Shown piece after piece: positions 25,630 through 37,729 of a stretch of 64,000 nt of DNA. The stretch is from Progne subis subis (lineage: Eukaryota; Chordata; Aves; Passeriformes; Hirundinidae). A model generated the notes under the pieces. The model was not told the DNA's origin and searched no databases. It worked only from the letters and a program-made list of their open reading frames with translations. Every line of letters begins with the position of its first letter. Position 1 is the stretch's first letter. The position numbers and the translations under genes are program-made. The stretch is taken from positions 248,001 to 312,000 of the forward strand of contig JAKJHU010000031.1 of the NCBI GenBank assembly GCA_022316685.1, read 5' to 3'.

Positions 25630-27474
25630 CTACAGGAAACAGTCTGTCTGAATAGACACACAGAGGGCTAGAGTGAAGTAGCTGAAATAGGTGAATGGTT
25701 GGTAGCACAGTGTACCAATCTTTTCTGCTCCTGGTATCTGTGTTGGGTGTCATGTCAGCACATAAATCCCTGGAATCCCTTAAGATTTATTTGGGTACCT
25801 AAAGTGAGTGCATATCTACCCTTCCGGCAACGTGGAGGATTATTAAAGACCAGGATCCCCTATAGTCCGCTCAGGAACATGAGGCTTGGCATAGGTTTCT
25901 ACGCATAGTTTTAATTTTAGGCCCTCCCAGGACAAGTTATAAAAGGTTAATGTGAGGAAGATGTGACTGTCTTGTCTTGCACATTCCAGGAGCTAAACAT
26001 CCTGAAAAAAATAAAGGCAGTGAATGTTTTGTGAGATACTCAGCAGCCATCAGAGATGGAGATACCACCCCACGAGCAGCAGGCAGCTTCATGCAGACAC
26101 ACCAATTCTGTCTCTCCCCTCCACCCCACCTGCATTTGTTCCTCCTTTGCCTGATGGCACATCTCCCCCACACAATGGCATGTACAATCTAATCTCTACT
26201 GAAAGCTCTGCAGGGCAGGAACTCACACATTCAGATCCAAATAGGCTGCTCATGCCTTTTTAATTTCACCGGATCAGAACAACAACGGCAAGGAAATAAA
26301 GTAACAGCCAAAGAATCAGATCAATACAGTGAAATGCGTCCCTTCCCTGTTTTACAGCTTAAAGGTAGTAGGAAATTTAGTTACAACTGGCAAATCGTCT
26401 TCAATTAAACGGCCCAAAAGGCTCTTTGCCACCGTAGTGGGCATCACCTGGTGATGTGCACTACAGTGATGTCCACCCCGGTGATGTCCATTCTTACTAA
26501 AGCCATGTGAACCTGGCAATGCGTGTGAGGCATCCCAGGGCTCAGAGTTGGCTGGAGAAGCTCTTTGCACCAGCTAAGGGTCTGGGAAGAGCGAGCCTGG
26601 GGTTGGTGCACTCCCACGCACATCTGCACCCTGGTCTGGCACCCTGCTGATCTCCGCAGCCATCAATCCTGCTGCCATCTGGATGACAGGTCTTGCACAA
26701 GATCAGTGCCATTACTTAAGGCTGTGGCTGTTTACAACTTCCCGCCCAGCGCACACCCGCCATGTGTTAATCAGGAAGGTTCATAGTTAGTCCCGGAGTA
26801 AACAAATGCAACTTCACCAGAAAACACCGGAGCCACACCTCTTTACTCCAGGTGTGCATTTTGGCCCACTATCTGTTTCTCCATAGCGATTAGCGACTGG
26901 TATTTAAGACAATTTCTTAACAGGAGTTGGGATCGGTGGTTTATCTCCTCATTAAGTTGGTAATATCATTAATTAAGTCTATGTCAACGGACATGATGCC
27001 ACAGCAAATGGGTGTTATCAGTGGCAACAGCCTTCCAGGGTTTGGGTTTACACTGTGCCTACCGCGATGCGGCGTTGGCACCCTGCCCGAGGTGGGGACC
27101 TGCCCTTTCCCCACACTGCCTTTGAGAGCCTGCCCCACAACAAGTGCATTTTGAGGTAGGCTCCAGAAATCCCCTCAAAATTCCCTGGTCTCTCACCGAT
27201 CTCCGTTCCCCAGCTGACAGTCTCAGAGCAGGGAGCAAGCAGTAAACATGGAGTTTTGGCAGGATAAGACAGGGGCACACAGGCTGTATCCACCTGCCCT
27301 ACTCGCCCCAAGAGCAGCAGCTCCTGTGGTGTGCGTTTGGTCCCACCAAACGCAGCTGTTCATTCAGCTGGCTGCATTTTTAACTGAGGAAATGAGCAAG
27401 TTATGGAGCGATATGGTGGAAGATGTGGTGGACCCTGTGCCACGTTGTCAGCAGCAGGCCAGGATACTTGGAGC
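25630..27474. other. Unassigned DNA with a possible conserved non-coding block
   Basis: No gene is supported. At 26442-26456 a short inverted repeat (catcacc, one base, ggtgatg) opens three loose copies of a gtgatgtcca-type unit reaching about 26495. The block at about 26780-27060 is repeat-free and contains 'cattaattaag'; it has the look of a conserved regulatory element, which I cannot test here. Confidence 0.4.
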
Positions 27475-27530
27475 AAACAGGGTCTCGAGGCTGGAAGGAA
27501 TTGAGTGATCACAATGACCCCTCTGGATTT
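27475..27530 (-). mobile_element. Possible antisense CR1 3'-end scrap
   Basis: 'ggctggaaggaattgagtga' followed by 'tcacaatgacccctctgg' resembles the antisense CR1 3' end ('ggttggaagggacct', 'ggtcatctagtccaacccc'). Only about 50 bases match, the terminal repeats are missing and neighbouring bases do not continue the consensus. Confidence 0.35.
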
Positions 27531-30500
27531 AAGCCATACATGTCATGAGATCCGTGAAACTGTGAAGTTTGAAACTTGGGAAGTGAAAAGTGCATTTATC
27601 CTGTCCCACTCACACGATGCACCTCAATACAGTAAGAAAGCATGAAGACCTTTAAAAAACCTTTCTTTTTTCTCCCCTTTTTACTCCAGGAGGCATATGG
27701 TTAAGTCAAACAAAGCCTTGGGCCAAGTCCTGCCCTGGTTCTGTGCAGAAGTCCCAATATATCCCAAGGACTCAGAGCACTTTAAGTACACGTCAACAGT
27801 AGCATGTGCTGGCCAGAAGATATTTTACAAAGCGGTCCTTCAAATGAATGTAGTTTCAGTTGTTTTCCTCGGTTGTTTGAGGTCACCGTTCCCCCGCCCT
27901 TATTAATAAAGATGTGATTAATGACTTTTGGCAAAGCTGCTGCCTAAAAGAGCCAATGCTTTAGGAAAAGCAAAACCAGTTTTCAGGTATTTTCTGTAAG
28001 GTTCATCTCAGAAACACACAAATACATTTCAAAGCATTTACAAAACACACTGACGCCTCCTTCCCCCGGTCTCCACCCCCCTGCAGACACATCACCATTC
28101 ATAGTCTGCATGATTCTATTCCATCTACCTGGAAGAAAGCTCTCACTGTGCCTTCAGCTGGAAAGGTTCCCCTCAGCACAGCCAGGGAATGGGTTCCAGC
28201 TAGAGCAGTTATCACAGGGCTTCCTGCAGTGCTTGTGGGGCAGTAAAGGCTTTGTAATTGCTCTCCCCAGACTGAGCAGCACCCAAAAGTCCTGAGTGAG
28301 GCCTCCTCAAATAAATCACGGCAGTAGGGGTAAAGAAATTAAAAAAAAAAAAAAAATAAAAAATTTGAAGCTGTTTTCTCTGAGAGGGCTGGACTCACGG
28401 TTTGAAGCCTGTTTCTGCAAGCAGGGAGGCTTAAAAATACTGGTGGTTACAAGCAGGGTGGCAAAAATTGGGATTTTCACAGCTGGACCCAGGGTGCTGC
28501 AGCAGGGATTTGAGGAAAAGCACCAAAATTTGGGGTGTTAATGCAAAGGGCAACACCAAACGTAGCAACCTAAGCTGTGCTGCCTCTGTCGAAGACTCAT
28601 TTCTCCTAGGCAGGCCCTGTTTCTCACAAGGATTTGATATGGCTTAGCTTTCCCAGTCAGGTGGTTTAAATCTTCACGTTGGTGGGGTTTAATCTGCAAC
28701 TATGGGGGATTGTGCTGCTTTTGAGGGGGCCACATAGGATTTCTGAAAAAGGGTAACTCCTGCCTGGGGATGGGGATAAGGATAAGGACACTGATGCAGA
28801 GGCAATAGGCCAGAAATGATGGCTGAGGACTCTTGCATGGGGTATCGAATCTGTGCTGTGAACTAGCACCACAAGAATTAGGACCAAATCAGAGGTGTTA
28901 ATGTCTTGTACCAAGAGGGTGCAAGACCCCATCAGCCCCTTAATCCTCCGTGCCAACCTTTATCCTGCTGGACCTGAGCTTTGAGGACAAAGCTGATCTG
29001 CTCCAGGCAAGCATGGCTTGGGCCTGGGCTCGCTCTCAGCCTTCATGACAGCTGGAAGGAGAGCTGGAGGTGGCTCTGATGTACCTCACTCTGCTTCAAG
29101 GGGCTTTGTAAGGAGACAGTTGTGCAGATTTGCATGGGTTGCCATGAAACGTGCTGTACCTGCAGCATGCGGTGCTTGGCAGAACTGGTGTTTTTCCAGC
29201 TGCAGGAAACTGTACTGGGGAGATCCAGTTTGGATGAGCCACTGACAGGGGAGAATGAGTGAGGGGTCCAAAAGGATTTTTTCCCCAAAGCTGAAGCTAA
29301 GCCTTTACATTAGGAGGACACCCAGGCTTATGTAGAAATTCCTATTACTGTGACTCTCCTGCAGGCACCGAGGTGGCTTAAAGCACTGCTAAACTCCAGA
29401 CAAGCAGGAGATGTACCTGGGAGTGCTGACCACTGGATTTTTGAACTGGCCCAGTCCAAGCAGATAGCGAACTGGCAGCACTAACAATAAGATCCCAACC
29501 CATACACTGAAGTTTCCCCAAAATTCTGTGGGTGGCTCTAATTATAGCCTGTATCCTACCGCCTCCCCTTTCTGTGAGTAGGAAGGAGCCAAGCTTCCTT
29601 GTTACTCTAGCTGTCTGCCCGTTACCAGGTCGAGATTGCTGGTGGGATAAGGGCCTTCCATTTGTTTGTAGCACTGATGTCCTACTTGGCAACACGTGCC
29701 TCATTCCTTCAACCCTACAAAGGGAAGAGCCCCGAGCAAAGCAGGTTTGCAGCTGGCTTAGCAACACGGCTGCTCTGCATTCCTGTAAATTTCCAGGTTC
29801 AAGTACAATTTTTTCTCCTTGTTGCCAAGCCAAGTGGACATCTAACTCCCCTCATACCACAGCTGAACCTTTGGAAAGGGTGATGGGATCTGAGGGGACT
29901 GTCCCTCGAAGCAGGCAGCAGCCTGCAGGGAGGCAAAGTGGTTCAGCAGTGCACATGGAGGCAACCACGAGCTGCATCATTTGCCCACCTTCAGACTTCC
30001 AAAGCTAAAGGAAAGCTTGCCCTTGAGGTTTGAGGTAAAGAGGTAAGTACAGGTATAGATCCAAGTCCCCAGGGCTAGTCTGATTTATTTGGCAGTCCGG
30101 ACAGTCAATACTTTCAATCTTGGATGTGACGACCTTTCTTTTCTTTTCAGCATGTGGCCCATTCTCAGGATCCCATTACTTTATTCCATGCGGGGTTGGT
30201 GTTTCTTCATTGTTTTCCCCTGCGCATGATTGACATGAGCAGGAAGGAAATGTGGAAATTATAGTAACTATTCTCTGTGCTGAGGGAAGGTGCCTCATAT
30301 TCTTCTGAACCTGACCCCATTGTTTGGTGCTGCACTCACAGGCACGTTCTCTGCCTCGCTCTGGATGGACCAGGGCATCCTCACCCGCATTCAGGCAATG
30401 GTCACCAAGCAAGCATAAACAGCTGACCCCATTCCCATTGGAATCTGTGGGAGTTTCACCCCTGATTTGATTGTGGGAGGAATCAGGCCCCTACTTATAG

Positions 30501-30789
30501 CATATAAATAGAAGGGTTTGATTTGAAGCAGATGCATATCAAGTTGTTCTGAATTTTTCCCGTGATTTCATTAGTGAGGTGATTTGTGTTACAAGGAAAA
30601 CTTGTTCTGAAACTGTCATTACTTACCTGAAACACATCTGTGCTTTGAAGTAGGCTCTGGAAACACAAACAGAATGAAATTGCCCATAAAGCAAAGGTGG
30701 AGTGCCTTTTTCAGAGGTTTGAGACTGTTGGGTTCCCTCTACATTGGAATGCAAAATTAATGCCCTAAATTTAAACACTCACTAGGTGC
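27531..30789. other. Unassigned non-coding DNA
   Basis: Between 29378 and 30008 frames of 151 (minus) and 158 (plus) codons overlap, but neither carries a domain I recognise. The stretch at about 27850-27960 is AT-rich and repeat-free. RFX-type half-sites CTTAGCAAC (29757-29765) and GTTGCCAAG (29821-29829) face each other 55 bases apart. Confidence 0.5.
28341..28363. repeat. A16 homopolymer with A-rich tail
   Basis: Sixteen A are followed by a T and six more A. It may be a simple slippage product. No retroelement body is recognised next to it. Confidence 0.9.
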
Positions 30790-30816
30790 TTTTTTTTTTT
30801 TCCTTTTTTTTTTTTT
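30790..30816. repeat. Interrupted poly-T tract
   Basis: T12, then CC, then T13 are visible. No adjacent element is recognised. Confidence 0.9.
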
Positions 30817-30908
30817 CATTTGTGACTTGAGAATGAATTCAATCGTAAAACGAAATGCAACTGACACATTTGGCATGCAAAACAACCATTGTTTTTGCCA
30901 GGGGGTTT

Positions 30909-30920
30909 CACGTGCACGTG
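30909..30920. promoter_or_regulatory. Back-to-back double E-box CACGTGCACGTG
   Basis: Two abutting copies of the palindromic E-box CACGTG form a 12-bp perfect palindrome. CACGTG is the known core for bHLH-zip factors such as MYC/MAX, USF and CLOCK/BMAL families. Tandem sites favour cooperative binding, but there is no promoter or transcript evidence here. Confidence 0.3.
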
Positions 30921-32051
30921 TGTATGTCTTTGTCTGTGAAATAGCTCATGAGCCTCCATGGAGGACTTGTATGGTGGAAACATTGGCTTTGGCTGCCCAG
31001 AAGGAGCTAGCAATCACTTGGGGTCCTCAGTCCCCTTGTGGACCATCCACGTCCTGCTCAGAAGGATTAACTCAGCTGTATCCAGTTTCCAAAGACTTAA
31101 CATCAAGCAAGATCACTGTGATCTCAAACCATTAAATGAAATAATTTAACAACTGGATTTTTTCGGGCTGTAATGGAGTGAGCTCAAACACAGCGTGCAG
31201 CTTTGTGTGCGCACCTTGTTTTGCTGCACTGCTTTCTTCCCAAATGAATGGTGTAATAAACGTAACAGCAGCAGCAGCAGCGTGGTGCAGAGAGCCTAAA
31301 AAAAGGTGTTTGTTTCCATTGCAGTGCTTAGCTCATTGTTCCTGCTCCTTGTCCTGTTGACTGGCTGCTCAGGAAGGCTGTGTTCCCACCAGCCAGGAGC
31401 TCCTGCCTGCTCCCCAGTGCTCGGCCACCACCTTCCTAAGTTCACACTTTTTATCTCCAGTGTCCCCTTCTCTCTCTTTTTTGGAAGAGGTGGGTTTTTT
31501 ACTTCCCTCACAAGGATATGGTGGGTGCTTTTAAAACCTTTGAAAGCTGCTTGCAATCGCTCAGATGGCATTAGTGAATGTCACACTGGTGTAACTGGCT
31601 GGAGATACAGGGATGTAGACTTGACAGCTCTCATGAATCTGGCTTTCCTCTTACATCTTCAGGCCATGGGAAAGTTAACCAAAATTCCCTTGTATCCTGT
31701 GCTTGAATGAAAATGCCAGTGAGCTCTGGCGTGATAATATTTATATTTGAATCTTTTCACTCAGTCTTGGGATGAATGAGATCTCACCAAGATGGAGGTT
31801 TGCTTTCCACTTCACTGTTTTTCCCTGGTGTGGCTCTCTTTCCCAGAAAAGGGACACGCAGGAGCAAACCCCTCGGGGCCCTGGCTGCTGCCAACTTTGC
31901 AGTCAGGGTCCTTGCCTCCCTCTCCTGCCTCCTGCAGCTGAGGAACATGAGCTGGTATTGAAGGGCAAGAGATATGAGTCCTCATGCTCACCTTCTGTGC
32001 TGTGGCTTCCTGAGAGCAAGCATTGAATTACACAGCCCACTTTTGGTTGGC
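30921..32051. other. Unassigned DNA with one acceptor-flanked open frame
   Basis: A (CAG)5 run lies at 31266-31280. A good plus-strand acceptor (tttgtttccattgcag, ending at 31324) opens onto a frame that stays open past a possible donor at 31490. No homologue is recognised; see the findings. Otherwise I see nothing supported. Confidence 0.45.
31266..31280. repeat. (CAG)5
   Basis: Five CAG units, non-coding as far as I can tell. Confidence 0.9.
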
Positions 32052-32068
32052 TTTTTTTTTTTTTTTTT
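32052..32068. repeat. T17 homopolymer
   Basis: Seventeen T counted directly. No adjacent element recognised. Confidence 0.9.
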
Positions 32069-34220
32069 AATTTGTCCACTAGATCTGGAACTGAAACCAT
32101 CAATTCATTTCACTGACAGTGTCATTCTCAGCTCCAGTCATCAGCAGCTACCTCAGCTAGCACCAGGGTTCTACTCACTGCATCAAGCCGTCCCAGATCC
32201 TATGGGAAAGAAGATTCATGCTTTGTGATATGAGAGAGTGTTTTTTATTAAGAAAGCAATGTGAGGAACTTCCCTAGACACTCACTACACATCTTTATGT
32301 CCTTCTTGGAGACACATTAATCAGCCCTGCTGTGATCTGCTGAGGTGGAGCAGGGGAGGGGTGACAGTGGAAAACATGGGGAAGGTCCAGCCGAACACGT
32401 GATTTCCTGTCTTGAGCCACAGCACCTGAGCAGTGAATTACTCCTGTAAACTCCAACAGTGTAAGTTTGAGATCCATTTCCCAAACCATGGGTCCATGTT
32501 ACTATCATTGCCATCGCCCCGTGTCACACTGGCTGTGTTGAGAGGATTGAACAAGAATGGGGATCACAGCACGATGGTGGTGGGAAGGAGTTCTGCTGTG
32601 TGTTGCTCTTGCTGTGCCATATCAAATAAGGACAGGGCTGCCCTGAGCTCCAGAAACCCAAATTCTCACTAGCTGTTCTCATATCTTTCAGAGCTGAACC
32701 AAAGTCCACTGAGATCAATGGAGTTTTCAGACTGGTGACCATGAGTTTTGGATTCAGCTTCCTCAGATGAAAGTGCAAGGGACAGGCAGGAAATTATCCA
32801 TTAGGAAATCTGTTTCAGTCATCCCCTTTTATGACAGATGCTTTGGAAACGATTATGTGCTGTGTAAAGAAATATGGCCTTCTAAATTTATTCAGGCTAA
32901 TTCTGAGTGAACCCAAAGCTGTTTTATACTGTTCAGACTGTGTAAAGAGTTTTAATGCAAGCAGAAATTAATTTACAACCCATTTAAATCACCTCTGCTC
33001 TTTCAGAACCTTAGAAAGCAGAAAAGCCTGCATTTTCATACTTGTATGTGGGTCAAGAATGTGTTTTTCTTTAACTAGTGCAGTTAGGGTGATGGAGTAG
33101 GCTTTAGAGTGATAGGCAGGCAGAGTAATTCCCTAAGGGTGGATATCGTGCTTGCTTTGTTCAAGTCTAATTTATCCCACTTTTCATAAAGGAATAAGTC
33201 CCACACTTATAAACAGCTCTACAGAGGTACAATTCCAAGCACAGCAGGGAAGTTTCCCGCTTTCCCACGTGCTGCACAGGATTACAATAAACCCTAAGCT
33301 TCAAATTGACAAGGATCTCCTTGCTCCATACTGTGGGATGAGTTCAAAAGGAAGCAGTGGGACAGATGATTGATCTTTTGACAAAAATCTCCTTTGTGAT
33401 GGCCTTGACAAACTTTTCTTGCCTTCTGCTGGCTGGAATTTCATGTTATTTGCCACAAACCTTGAAAGGTCTCCAGCTGACATCGATGGGCTTAAGTCTA
33501 CCTTAGGCTGCCTGAGAGGGTCTTCGCACAAAGAGGTTTCTCATCCACACCACCAATTCAACACTGGGCTCAGGCAATTTCCAGAAAGGAAAATAAAACC
33601 AGGTGTATCAGCCAGGACTAAGAAAGGCTGGGTGCAAAGCAAAGGGAGATCACATTTTATTTTTTTCTAACAGAAAGAGAGCTCTGTTTCATCTTCCCAT
33701 AGCCCTCACAGTTTCATCCCCTACTTGGCTGTTTTGGGACCACCCCCCAAATCCATCTGAGTCTCAGGAAGGGCAGTTAAAATGTCTCTTATGTTCCCCA
33801 CTTCAGCATCTCCAGGCTTAGGACAGCACTGACCCCATTGCTGCCAAAAGGCCTCTGTGCTACTGGCACACAGACTGGTCACCAAAATCAACATCCCTGT
33901 GTATCCTTAGACTGAACATGCATTAATGGCTGGCTTCAGCCAGGAGACATCTGGCACACTGTTAAAGTTGGGTGCCTGCCCCAGTTCCCAGTCAAGACAG
34001 AGATATTCACCATGTGAACCACGCTGCTGCTCAGTCAAAACAACTCAAAATAAAAGCGCTGTCGACTAACAGTGAAAGGAATTTTTTTGGTATAGTTTAC
34101 TTGGCAAATAATCCTGCACTTCAGATACATTTCAGGAAATCATGACCTGGTTTTGGATGACTTATCGTGTCCACATGTGGCAAAATTCCTCTAATAAATC
34201 AGTTGTGGTGAACGATTTAA
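32069..34220. other. Unassigned non-coding DNA
   Basis: No gene, repeat or RNA is supported. All open frames are under 90 codons and overlap. Confidence 0.6.
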
Positions 34221-34260
34221 TTGTTGTTGTTGTTGTTATTATTATTATTATTATTATTAC
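34221..34260. repeat. (TTG)5(TTA)8 compound microsatellite
   Basis: Five TTG units run straight into eight TTA units. On the plus strand one frame reads as a poly-leucine run that mimics a signal peptide; this is an artefact of the repeat. Confidence 0.95.
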
Positions 34261-34549
34261 CACCTGCTCTCTCCACCTTAAATGTTCTGAGACAGGATGA
34301 AAGTACTGAAACTTCTAATGCCTCCCTGCTGAGTCGCTATTGTAGGAGTGAAAAAGAGCAGAATGGATCAGCTTTTAGTAAAACCCATGGTTTATGTAAA
34401 GCATCTGATTCAAAACCTATTTTCTATGTAGCGTTTTTTTGTGGACTGAAATAGTAGGCTGCATTCAAGCTAGACTTTGAGCTCAGTGAAAAGGAAACGC
34501 TGATGAAAATCACGACTCAAACACCCTTGCATCATACAATTCTGTTTGT

Positions 34550-34555
34550 TTTATT
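34550..34555 (-). terminator. Candidate polyadenylation signal AATAAA
   Basis: On the minus strand AATAAA lies about 76 bases after the stop codon of the candidate terminal exon at 34757-34631. It is followed by a G/T-rich stretch at about 34535-34510 (gcaagggtgtttgagtcgtg), the usual downstream element. Spacing and order fit a vertebrate mRNA 3' end, but an isolated AATAAA is common by chance. Confidence 0.4.
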
Positions 34556-34630
34556 GGTGAGATACAACCTAGGCCACGTTCCATGGCTGCAGAAGGAAAC
34601 TCAGCGTAGGGCAGCAGGCCAGGCTCAGGT

Positions 34631-34757
34631 TTAGGCAGCCTCTGGACAGCAGTCAAACCCAAGGGGAGGAATTTGGACCAGACCAAAGTCCATGGGGACT
34701 TCACCATCAGCTTCCACAGGCCCAGACTTCACCTTAATGAGCACTCCAAGGGCAGCT
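34631..34757 (-). CDS. Candidate terminal coding exon of an unrecognised gene
   Basis: On the minus strand a strong acceptor (catttttctttctgcag) ends at 34758. From 34757 an open frame of 42 codons runs to a TAA at 34633-34631. It begins with the last base of a split codon, then reads Ala-Leu-Gly-Val-Leu-Ile-Lys-Val-Lys and ends near Cys-Cys-Pro-Glu-Ala-Ala. An AATAAA follows about 76 bases later, with a G/T-rich stretch beyond it. The split codon is phase-compatible with the donor at 37730 upstream. I recognise no protein family. It could also be a non-coding RNA exon or chance: vertebrate DNA offers many acceptor-plus-frame coincidences, and I selected this one by eye. Confidence 0.25.
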
Positions 34758-37729
34758 CTGCAGAAAGAAAAAATGTTCTTAAAAAACAGGCATCTCTTGT
34801 AGAGTTCAAGTTCTCCCAAGGACAACCCCTCTTCCATCTTGGCATCTAACCCAAGTGACGGAGAGCAGACGTACAGCAGGCGCCCAGCAAAAGCCATGCC
34901 CCACTTTTCTGCATGGGGATGGTGGGGTTCCCCTCTCTTCAAACACCCAGGCAGAATTCATGACTTCTTTCCTGGCTACCTCAAGGGTTTGTGTATCATT
35001 TGCCTGACTTTTGGGTCTTGATACCTCTGCAGCAATTGCAGCTTCTGCAAAAATATTTCAAACATTCCTGCCTGGGAGGCTTTTGGTTAACAGGTCATCA
35101 TCACTTGGGAGAAATGAAGCTACGAGGCAAACCCTACGTGCAATGAGTGTGCACACGTGCTCGTGCCCACAGAGATCTCTGCAGGAATCCCCATCCCCCT
35201 CTCATCTCTATGATCTCTAGAGTAGCTTTCCATTTTCAACATAAGAAAAAAAATATTTATAGCTGTCGGGGAAGTGGTGACATAAACTCAACCTAAAAGG
35301 CCTTGCAGCAGAAAAGAGAACAAAGCTCTTTGTTGTGAGTGTTGGACAAACCCCGTGACCTGGCTCCTCACGTGAGCAGTGCCATGGTACCGGAGGTGCT
35401 CAGTCCAAGGGAAGGCTGTCGCTGTGCTATGCTGCAGAGCAGTGATGATGAGGTGTTGCCTCTTAGGAGAAAGGACCCTGGCAAGGACCCTGGCACTGAG
35501 CTGTTCCAGCAAAAGGATACCTCTCTAAGGAAGCTGTAGCCAGCACTTGAGAAGCTACACAATGGTCATAAAAGATGCTCAGCCCACAATGCCTGATGAA
35601 ATATGGATCGGTGTAATTGTTTCTCAGGCTGCTGAAGTATATCAAAAAGGAACAGAGAGTCTTGAAGTGTTGTATTACCACTGCACCCTTCAGTGGCTAC
35701 AGCTAACATCTTATTTTTATTTCCATGCTGACAGCACCAGGCAAGTTGATTTATTTTCTGTGCTGTATTAAATATCAGAGGAGATATGCATCTCCTAGAA
35801 TCTGAGGCATGGGATACAGCAGATGAGCTAAATGCATGTTAACCAAAGCCTCCTCTTGATTCACTTTGACGTGCATGAGTGTTTGCTAAGCGAGCCTCTT
35901 CAGAGCATCTGTGAGCAGATCCACCAAGGGTCTTTGCATGTAGCAACTGTGATTTGCTGTCATGGCTCAAATAATCCACAACTGCACTGATTGTTTCCTA
36001 CTCCCCTTTCTTGAATGCCTTTGTTGTACACTTAACAAATATTGCTCCCAATCAAGAAATGTCTGTGATCAGCAGATTTAGATGGAAGACTTGTTTCGTT
36101 ATTATTTGCCTTCTAGCTCTGAAGCTCCATGGAGGATGTGTTTTCAAGCTTTCTCTCCAACCACAAGATTTAGAACTTTCCTTCCCCCCGTTTCTTAAAG
36201 AAAGCTGAGATTCTTATGTAATCTACCTACCTTCAGCATCTGGGACTTAAAACACAGGACCAAATATGGCTTGAAGTGGAAACAATGAATGATCAACTTT
36301 TCTCACATGAGTAGTCCCTTTGAAGGCTAAGTGTACTCAGGAGCAAAGTTACATGTATATTATGAGAGCTTGCAGAACCAGAACATGAACAAAATACAAA
36401 ACCTAATTTACCATAGAAATACAAACCTTGTATAAAGTTTTCATTAAGTAGTTGGAGGAAATACTCTTTCTTCATACGTACTTCTAATCTTTTTTTCCTT
36501 TCCTTTGTAAAAATACCTCCTTTGATACAGAAGTCATGTAAGCCTTACAGTTAAGTCTTTCATTAAATGTTTCAGTAAATATTAAGTAAGCTTAAGGCAA
36601 TAACAGAAGTTTATGACTTTTTAAAAGAGCTTGTTTCTTTCCCTCCCACATTATGTTAGTTTGGTTTTTTAAAAAAGTCACAAAACCTACATCTTGATCT
36701 GCTCCAGTCTGAAGGCTTCTATTTATAGTTTTTGGTTATGAATGTTTTTTCCTATGAAAAGGTCAGACCTCGCACATATACAATGGTGGAAAGCCCTGCT
36801 TATTAAAAAGCAGGCAGACGGATTTGTTAAAAAGAAGTAATTTCATAATGCAGCTGCTGTGAAAGGAGCCAGCTTTAGCAGAAACATACTCATGCTGCTT
36901 TATGAGAAAAACAGGTAAAGGAATTCTGTTTAGTAGTGGAGGAGTTTTTCCTTTCCAAGCTTCGTTCACATGGTGTGATCTTCACCTCTATTTACACACT
37001 TTGTCCTACACCCACACGTGCACACACACACTCACATTCCCTTTATCCATTTTTTCCCACCCCTGCTGCCCTGGAAAGGCTGGAGGAGATACACGACTCA
37101 GCGTATCCTGCATGGACCTGTCACTCCTGGACTGCTACCCAGGGCTCAGCCACACTCAGTTTCTGTCCAAAGCCGATGGCCAGCGCCCTCGGTCAGCACA
37201 GGAAGGTTGGGAGGTGGGTCCTGGCCCTGGGGCTGGGGTCTGCAGGGCAGGACCACACCTGGCTGAGGCAGCTCCTGCTAAGGGTGACCTGTGAAGAGTC
37301 AGTGTTGACTGTCAGATGTCCTTCACCAGCACCCAAGGGAGCTGCATTGCTCAGCACAGGGCATCACTCCGGAGCCCAGGGTTTCAGGGTAACAGCAACC
37401 TGCAACTTCCTGCGTGATGACAAGAAAGAGAAACCTCTCTCGTTTGATAATAGGAAAAAAGGAGAGGTCTCAGCTGCTTTGTCCCAGCTTTGAGTGAGGA
37501 GCTTTGATTAGCTGAACAAAAACCACTTTATCCCAGAAACTTTTCTTTTCCTCCTTCCTCCCTGAAGCATCCTAAGCACTCCACACACCTGCAGCACCCT
37601 GGAGTGATGGAAACAGCACATGTAGCCTCACATTTCTTAAAAATCTGTGTTATTAAGGAAGAACTCTCCTGTGTTTTATGACATTGCAACCAACTCCTTT
37701 AAACTGAACTTCGAAAATAGACTTCTCAC
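34758..37729 (-). other. Putative intron; otherwise unassigned DNA
   Basis: This would be the second intron (about 3.0 kb) of the candidate minus-strand gene. It contains a perfect 12-bp tandem duplication (aaggaccctggc, 35471-35494) and an E-box CACGTG inside the palindrome ctcacgtgag (35367-35376). Plus-strand frames of up to 185 codons at 36902-37493 overlap each other and show no domain. A CA-rich patch lies at about 37010-37035. Confidence 0.3.

Noticed and set aside
29378..30008. Overlapping frames of 151 (minus) and 158 (plus) codons
   Set aside because: Both strands are open over the same bases, which points to low stop density rather than coding; no motif recognised.
30590..30660. 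30-bp minus-strand micro-exon between ttccag and gtaagt
   Set aside because: Splice words are good, but there is no neighbouring exon in phase and it lies beyond the candidate poly-A signal of the only gene model.
34221..34454. Plus-strand frame starting with a long poly-leucine run that looks like a signal peptide
   Set aside because: The leucines come from the (TTG)5(TTA)8 microsatellite; the rest has no domain.
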